Assembly: GCA_964649195.1 (NCBI GenBank)
Contig: CAZYPK010000063.1
Span: 1-26,281, forward strand
Length of the DNA stretch: 26,281 nucleotides
Direction: 5' to 3'
Origin: JTS-RE9 sp964649195
GTDB taxonomy: Bacteria; Planctomycetota; Phycisphaerae; Phycisphaerales; Phycisphaeraceae
A program made the position numbers and the translations under genes. The notes under the pieces are model-generated. The model made no database searches. It was not told where the DNA came from and was given only the letters and a program-made list of their open reading frames with translations. Positions 22,961 to 26,281 of this stretch are shown here, piece by piece (the first letter of the stretch is position 1; each line of letters opens with the position of its first letter).

Positions 22961-22989
22961 TTGACTTGACCGAAGCGACTTTGTTTAAT
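22961..22989 (+). promoter_or_regulatory. Sigma-70-type promoter of the lysine-rich peptide gene
   Basis: TTGACT (22961-22966), a 17-base spacer and TTTAAT (22984-22989) form the best canonical promoter in the window. Transcription should start near 22996, giving a leader of about 33 bases that contains the Shine-Dalgarno AAAGGA (23015-23020). Confidence 0.75.
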
Positions 22990-23028
22990 TGACACAAGCT
23001 CCGTCAGGCGTGCGAAAGGAATCTAGCC

Positions 23029-23103
23029 ATGGCAAAGAAAGCTGCAAAGAAGAAAGCCGCTCCCAAGAAGGCCGCGAAGAAGGTCGCCAAGAAGAAGAAG
23101 TAA
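23029..23103 (+). CDS. 24-residue lysine-rich, histone-H1-tail-like peptide
   Basis: The reading frame codes MAKKAAKKKAAPKK then AAKKVAKKKK: 13 Lys, 8 Ala, one each of Met, Pro and Val, and nothing else. AAAGGA eight bases before the ATG, a canonical promoter upstream and an intrinsic terminator downstream show an independent transcription unit. The peptide would carry about +13 charge. Its AKKxAAPKK pattern is that of histone H1 tails and of lysine-rich tails of some bacterial HU proteins, so binding to DNA or RNA is the natural guess (inference). It is not the end of a larger gene: no open frame continues upstream in phase past the ribosome site. A structural leader role is the alternative. 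Confidence 0.75.
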   Translation: MAKKAAKKKAAPKKAAKKVAKKKK

Positions 23104-23240
23104 CAAGGCCGACCAGTCCCTGATGCACGAAGATTTGTTGTCAGTGAATTGAGTTTCGAGAACCGAATCGTCGCTCCGAGTCAAGACGATTCACGTTTCA
23201 CCTCACCTACTTACCTGACGCCACGGAGCCAGCTTCGAAG

Positions 23241-23277
23241 AGAAAGGCACCCAAACCTGGGTGCCTTTCTTGTTTTA
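23241..23277 (+). terminator. Intrinsic terminator of the lysine-rich peptide gene
   Basis: AGAAAGGCACCCA (23241-23253) pairs perfectly with TGGGTGCCTTTCT (23258-23270) around a four-base loop, followed by TGTTTTA. The transcript from the promoter at 22961 would be about 280 bases, with a 137-base untranslated segment (23104-23240) that can also fold (GAATCGTC...GACGATTC, 23164-23192). Confidence 0.88.
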
Positions 23278-23316
23278 TGGCCGCGACGCGACGAACAGCG
23301 GACGCGGGCAGCCGCA

Positions 23317-23351
23317 AGGAGCGCGTAGTAGTCCGACTACTACGCGCTCCT
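23317..23351. repeat. Perfect 35-base palindrome
   Basis: GGAGCGCGTAGTAGTC (23318-23333) and GACTACTACGCGCTCC (23335-23350) are exact reverse complements around a single base, with one more pair outside. It has no T-run. It may be a dispersed repeat, a protein-binding site or a target of a single-strand-acting element. Confidence 0.8.
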
Positions 23352-23449
23352 CACGCCGGGCTGAATCGTGACGTTCACGCTCGGCGGCTCTGCATCGGCA
23401 GCGGAACATGCGGGAATGCTTGCGTGATTGCCGCTATCATGATTGCATC

Positions 23450-23521
23450 ATGGTCACGTTAAACGCCCATTTCGATGGCAAGGTGATCGTCACCGGCGAT
23501 GAAATGATCGCCATGTATCCG
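23450..23521 (+). pseudogene. Antitoxin N-terminal remnant
   Basis: ATGGTCACGTTAAACGCCCA begins MVTLNAHFDGKVIVTGDEMI, close to the N-terminus (xINAHFDGKVIVPDE) of a common family of small antitoxins. The match ends after about 20 codons; the open frame then becomes Cys/Gly/Pro-rich and unlike any antitoxin. TATCAT (23435-23440) lies nine bases before the ATG, as in the other toxin-antitoxin genes here. Most likely a truncated, inactive antitoxin gene. 23278-23632 shows nothing else besides the palindrome. Confidence 0.4.
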
Positions 23522-23632
23522 TGTCCGTGCTTTGGCGGTGATCACGCCGCACGACATGGCCCGCAAGGCGCTCCGCGAACCGGCGGGAACGCCGGATGTG
23601 ATGCGGGTTCTTCGACGGCAAATCAGGACATA

Positions 23633-23851
23633 TCACCCCACTCTTCGCCTCTGCTTGCCGGGTGCGGGCGCGGCGCGCGTTTCCAGATCAGACAGGTCAA
23701 GCTGATCGATCCATTTTCTGCGGTCTTTGGTGTAGTCGCCGCGGCTGATGAATTGCCGCATGAAACGGATAAACCCGACGGGCCCCAACTCGGCGAACAG
23801 GGCCTGATGGCCTCGAAGGCGGATGCTGCTTAAGCTCGTGTTCTTTTTCAT
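23633..23851 (-). CDS. Small partner of PIN protein, putative antitoxin (copy 2)
   Basis: A 72-residue protein whose ATG overlaps the stop of the upstream PIN gene by four bases. IRLRGHQALFAELGPVGFIR and RGDYTKDRRKWIDQL align with the product of 13755-13964 across about 50 residues. The C-terminus (ETRAAPAPGKQRRRVG) differs and looks added. Coupling to the PIN gene in both loci supports a toxin-partner role. Confidence 0.72.
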   Translation of the reverse strand: MKKNTSLSSIRLRGHQALFAELGPVGFIRFMRQFISRGDYTKDRRKWIDQLDLSDLETRAAPAPGKQRRRVG

Positions 23852-24291
23852 GGTTCCACCTCGGTGACAAAGGCCAGCGGATTGACGACGGCGACGGCCA
23901 GCGTTTTGCGATGGGCCTTGGCGCGTTTGATGAGTTTATCGTCGGTTGTAATGAAATACTCGCAACGGGCCGCTTCGGCGCACGCCAGGTGCATGGAATC
24001 CAACTTGCGAAAACCCAACGCGGTGAGTTCCCGAAATCGTCTCGCATCGGCTGCGGTAAAGACCGCGTGCTGTCCGGCAAGCCGGAGCGTTTGTCCGACC
24101 AGTTCCGCTTTTTCCATGTCCGGGCAGGCCGCGACTTCCCGGTCGATGATCTCGCTGGACACCAGCGAATGTTTACCATTGCTCACTCGGCCGACGATGA
24201 TGAGGATGGCCTCGGCTTCAAGTCGGTTGCGATCGATGCTCTGGTCATCGTACGGCCGGTTGAGCGAGCAGACATCGAGATAAAGGCGCAT
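23848..24291 (-). CDS. PIN-domain protein, toxin-like (copy 2 of second family)
   Basis: A 147-residue paralog of the protein at 13318-13758, sharing YLD-C-LxRPxDDQS, RNRxExE, LGFRxxDxxHLAxAE and TxDDxLxK. The acidic site is intact: Asp6, Glu47, Asp98, Asp117/118. AAGGA lies seven bases before the ATG. The two copies differ at many residues, so they are old paralogs or separate acquisitions, not a recent duplication. Confidence 0.85.
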   Translation of the reverse strand: MRLYLDVCSLNRPYDDQSIDRNRLEAEAILIIVGRVSNGKHSLVSSEIIDREVAACPDMEKAELVGQTLRLAGQHAVFTAADARRFRELTALGFRKLDSMHLACAEAARCEYFITTDDKLIKRAKAHRKTLAVAVVNPLAFVTEVEP

Positions 24292-24301
24292 CCGGCATTC
24301 C

Positions 24302-24547
24302 TTATGCTTCCGGACAAGACGAGCGCGTCATCGCTTGGCATCGGGGGAAAGCTCCACGAACTGCCTGGTGAAGTCTTTTGACCTGCCTGGGATGAGCCAG
24401 ACGCGGGCTGTGCATCCGCAGGCCGCAGGGATAACCGGGGGATATCCGGGGGACATCGTTGGTCGGCTCGATCCGCTTGGCTTCCACCTGGGCCAGTTCC
24501 GCGGAACTCAGCCGGGGCAACTCCGCAATGATCTCAGCGGTGCTCAT
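24302..24547 (-). pseudogene. Truncated vapB-like antitoxin, 5' end identical to the 12432 gene
   Basis: MSTAEIIAELPRLSSAELAQ and the upstream TATCATTCCGGCATATG match the vapB-like gene at 12432 almost base for base for about 88 bases, one substitution apart. After VEAK the frame continues as RIEPTNDVPRISPGYPCGLR and on to position 24302, unlike an antitoxin, and the matching VapC gene is absent. Another frame holds SKDFTRQFVELSPDAKR, which could be the tail of a different antitoxin. Reads as a deletion or recombination product. Confidence 0.6.
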
Positions 24548-24615
24548 ATGCCGGAATGATAGCCCGGATTGGCATCGGTGGTGAGTCGGATATAATAAGG
24601 CCACGAGGATACACC

Positions 24616-24851
24616 ATGACCGTGTTCGCGTGCTCACGGGATCGAAACAGGAGATCGCACGGAAAGTCGCCGGTCTGGAAGGCGAAGTGCGCGAGGCCAT
24701 CGTCTTCATTGAGGAACCGGCGAGCGCGTTGACGCAAGGCGTACCGTCAACCGTCGAAGAACTGTTCGCGGAGATGGAGCCATATACCGTCAAAGTCGGC
24801 GATGTCGATGATTCGCGCGAGGCGATCTACACGCGGATGGAACGGGATAAC
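24616..24851 (+). pseudogene. Orphan antitoxin-like gene with a start-proximal frameshift
   Basis: From the GTG at 24630 the frame reads LTGSKQEIARKVAGLEGEVR, EAIVFIEEP, TVEELFAEMEPYTVKVGDVD and DSREAIYTRMERDN, a compact acidic protein of antitoxin style. An ATG at 24616, behind TATAAT (24591-24596), is one base out of phase; removing one base would give MTVRVLTGSKQE. At the other end the frame runs on without its own stop into the next gene. No toxin is adjacent. It may still be made from the GTG, but a decayed gene fits better. Confidence 0.5.
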
Positions 24852-24916
24852 GGGATGCGTATCATCCGCACACTTGCTTTGAGCCGCCGGCAATTCTTGT
24901 TTGACGGGAGGGTCCG

Positions 24917-25783
24917 ATGGAATCCGATCTCGATGACCTCCAGGCGGCGCTTGCCGACCAGCCCGAGGCGAAGGTTGCAACAATCGACCACGACTTGGTC
25001 TGCGTCCACTGCGGGGAGAATCTCATGGGCGCCGCGCGGCGCGGCTCGTGCCCGGCATGTCATGCGTCGGTGGCGATGTCGCTCACTCCCGAACGGCTGT
25101 ATTTCGCCGACCCCGCCTGGCTCAGAACGGTACGCCGGGGCCTGACGTGGATGGCGCTTTCGATGGTGGCCTGGGCGCCGCTGAGTTTCGCCCTGAATAC
25201 GGCCATGCGATGGATCGAACTGCCCGAAGTCGCGTGGCGATTCGTCGTGCTGGTCTCGCCGATTCTTTGCAGCACCATCATGGCGATCGGCGTGTTCAAG
25301 ATGACCATCGCCGAGCCGGTGACGCACGCATGGCAGGCGACCCCCGCACTGCGACGGTTCGTCCGGGTCGCCGGCATCGCCGCCGGCGTCGCGGTGCCCG
25401 CGTTCTGGATTCCTGCGACCCTCCCGCAAATTGCGGATGCGCCTGATTGGATTGAGCCGCCTGATTGGCTGAAAACAGTCCTGAAATTCGGACTGCTCGC
25501 AGTCCCGGCGCTGATCTATGCCGCCCTCGTGTATCTGCGCACACTGGCCCTGCGCATGCCAAACGCCTCGCTTGCCCGCTCCACCGGCATCGTGCTCATC
25601 GGGTTGCCTGTCTCCGTCGCGCTTCTGGCGGTGTTGCCACGCACGCTGTTCATCCCGATCCTCTTCATCGGTTTATCCACCTTGATCTTCGGGTTATGGG
25701 CGCTCGCCTTGATCTGGGGTTATGCCACGAGTTTCGACGAATCGATCAGAGGCGCCCGCATCAACGCGCGGAGATATCGATGA
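24917..25783 (+). CDS. Membrane protein with N-terminal zinc ribbon
   Basis: A 288-residue protein. GGAGG six bases before the ATG marks the start. Cys29, Cys32, Cys45 and Cys48 (CVHCGENL...CPAC) form a zinc ribbon, followed by about six hydrophobic segments near 78-98, 108-130, 145-168, 185-205, 222-242 and 247-268. The last ends ALALIWGYATSFDESIRGAR. Function unknown; zinc-ribbon plus multi-spanning proteins of this kind are frequent in planctomycetes. The C-terminus has a partial echo downstream at 25835-25946. Confidence 0.78.
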   Translation: MESDLDDLQAALADQPEAKVATIDHDLVCVHCGENLMGAARRGSCPACHASVAMSLTPERLYFADPAWLRTVRRGLTWMALSMVAWAPLSFALNTAMRWIELPEVAWRFVVLVSPILCSTIMAIGVFKMTIAEPVTHAWQATPALRRFVRVAGIAAGVAVPAFWIPATLPQIADAPDWIEPPDWLKTVLKFGLLAVPALIYAALVYLRTLALRMPNASLARSTGIVLIGLPVSVALLAVLPRTLFIPILFIGLSTLIFGLWALALIWGYATSFDESIRGARINARRYR

Positions 25784-25794
25784 TCGTTTCCATT

Positions 25795-25834
25795 GCATTC
25801 CAATCCGGTGGAATCGCGTCGCGCTCCTCCGCAT
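25795..25834 (-). pseudogene. Fragment of the PIN-partner gene
   Basis: On the minus strand this codes AEERDAIPPDWNAM. At the DNA level 37 of 40 bases match 13879-13918, which codes VEERDAILPDWNAQ in the PIN partner. No PIN gene or start remains. It marks a lost third copy of the module or a recombination scar. Confidence 0.65.
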
Positions 25835-25946
25835 CAGCGCCGGCCTGTTCATCATCTGGACACTGGCGCTGATCTGGCTCTACTGCATCGCCCTCGATGC
25901 ACCCTCGCGCGCCGCCAAACGACATGCCAGGCGAAGACGAAAGTAA
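25835..25946 (+). pseudogene. Echo of the zinc-ribbon membrane protein's C-terminus
   Basis: In one frame the bases code ISAGLFIIWTLALIWLYCIA then LDAPSRAAKRHARRRRK and stop. This aligns with the end of the upstream protein (LSTLIFGLWALALIWGYATS, then FDESIRGARINARRYR). There is no convincing start codon or ribosome site. It looks like the surviving 3' end of a tandem paralog. A small membrane peptide is possible but less likely. Confidence 0.45.
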
Positions 25947-26045
25947 CAAGACGCCGGCGCCTGACACCCTTTCATTTCCCGAATGACGCAACCCCTTTGG
26001 CCGTTTGTCTGCCAAGGTGCTTGCCCTGACGAGAACTCTCCTTCA

Positions 26046-26085
26046 CTTGACCATTGATCACTGCCTGATGCCTATTGACCAATGG
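26046..26085. repeat. Imperfect hairpin with 7-base periodicity (ATTGACC type)
   Basis: CCATTGATCA (26051-26060) pairs with TGACCAATGG (26076-26085) with one mismatch, and TTGACC, ATTGATC, ACTGCCT, GATGCCT, ATTGACC follow at 7-base steps. It belongs in style with the other heptamer elements. Confidence 0.55.
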
Positions 26086-26090
26086 GATTC

Positions 26091-26134
26091 CTGAACAACC
26101 TCACCCCCAAGCCGCTCGCGGCTTCGCAACGGCC
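26091..26134. repeat. Short terminal-inverted-repeat element, copy 3 (inverted, partial)
   Basis: CTGAACAACCTCACCCCCAA followed by GCCGCTCGCGGCTTCGCAAC is the reverse complement of the right part of the element at 18054-18115, with a few changes. The other terminal repeat is not seen. Confidence 0.6.
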
Positions 26135-26281
26135 AACAAAAACCGCAGGACCACCGCATGTGTCGGCAACCGGCCCGCCGAACCCTTGGTCCCCTCCCTC
26201 TTTTGCCATATCATCATGAACGATGCCTTGCCCCTTCAAAGGCAAGACAACCGAAACGGGGGACGACAATTCGACATTGAC

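Larger units (their letters stand above)
25979..26281. repeat. Duplicated leader region of the LuxR-type gene, copy 2 (runs off window)
   Basis: CGAATGACGCAACCCCTTTG at about 25979 and the 77 bases 26205-26281 match the reverse complement of the LuxR-type leader (16470-16627). The middle (26005-26204) is different and holds two other repeats. If the match continues, a paralogous LuxR-type gene starts about 240 bases past the window end on plus. No gene is supported within 25947-26281 itself. Confidence 0.7.

Overview
The window is GC-rich bacterial chromosome, densely coding on both strands, with no rRNA, tRNA, CRISPR array or transposase that I can see. The gene set (tandem sulfatase-modifying-factor-like protein, GAF-SpoIIE phosphatase, zinc-ribbon membrane proteins, many PIN toxins, few Shine-Dalgarno sites, abundant short inverted repeats) suggests a planctomycete, perhaps of the Phycisphaerae. 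That placement is inference; no rRNA marker is present. LAYOUT: 2-628 is the C-terminal third of urease alpha subunit, convergent with an ABC-2-type permease (811-2472, minus). A secreted tandem SUMF1-like protein follows (2896-4494), then priA (4693-7434, minus). Divergent from priA is a tight three-gene operon led by a TIGR04255-like protein (7555-9303), then mutS (9336-12236). From 12432 to 13964 lie two adjacent toxin-antitoxin-like pairs: VapB/VapC-like, then a PIN protein with a small overlapping partner. A lower-GC minus-strand block (14100-15722) carries an exported protein, a small unknown protein and a DUF3892-like protein. Next come a LuxR-type HTH protein (15993-16295), a beta-helix protein (16628-18031), a GAF-PP2C phosphatase (18272-19630), a zinc-ribbon membrane protein (19734-20123) and a PTPS-family protein (20310-20687), all minus. 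On plus are an Fbp/Pot-type ABC ATPase (20859-21929), ArfB (22225-22671) and a previously easy-to-miss 24-residue lysine-rich peptide gene with its own promoter and terminator (22961-23277). The right end (23450-25946) is a toxin-antitoxin graveyard: a second PIN+partner pair, three antitoxin remnants, a zinc-ribbon membrane protein and an echo of that protein's C-terminus. The last 300 bases repeat the region upstream of the LuxR-type gene, so another copy probably lies just beyond the window. The most striking feature is a set of inverted-repeat elements whose arms are tandem 7-base units (GAGTTCC, TCGGGTG/CCCGAAA, GACAGGA, GCAAAAT, CCCTTTG). They occur between genes and also, in frame, inside priA (three), mutS (two) and the beta-helix gene (one). 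In priA and mutS they sit in loops between conserved motifs, so the proteins gain extra peptide rather than being broken. Several genes have a -10-like hexamer 6-9 bases before the start codon and no Shine-Dalgarno site, suggesting leaderless mRNAs.
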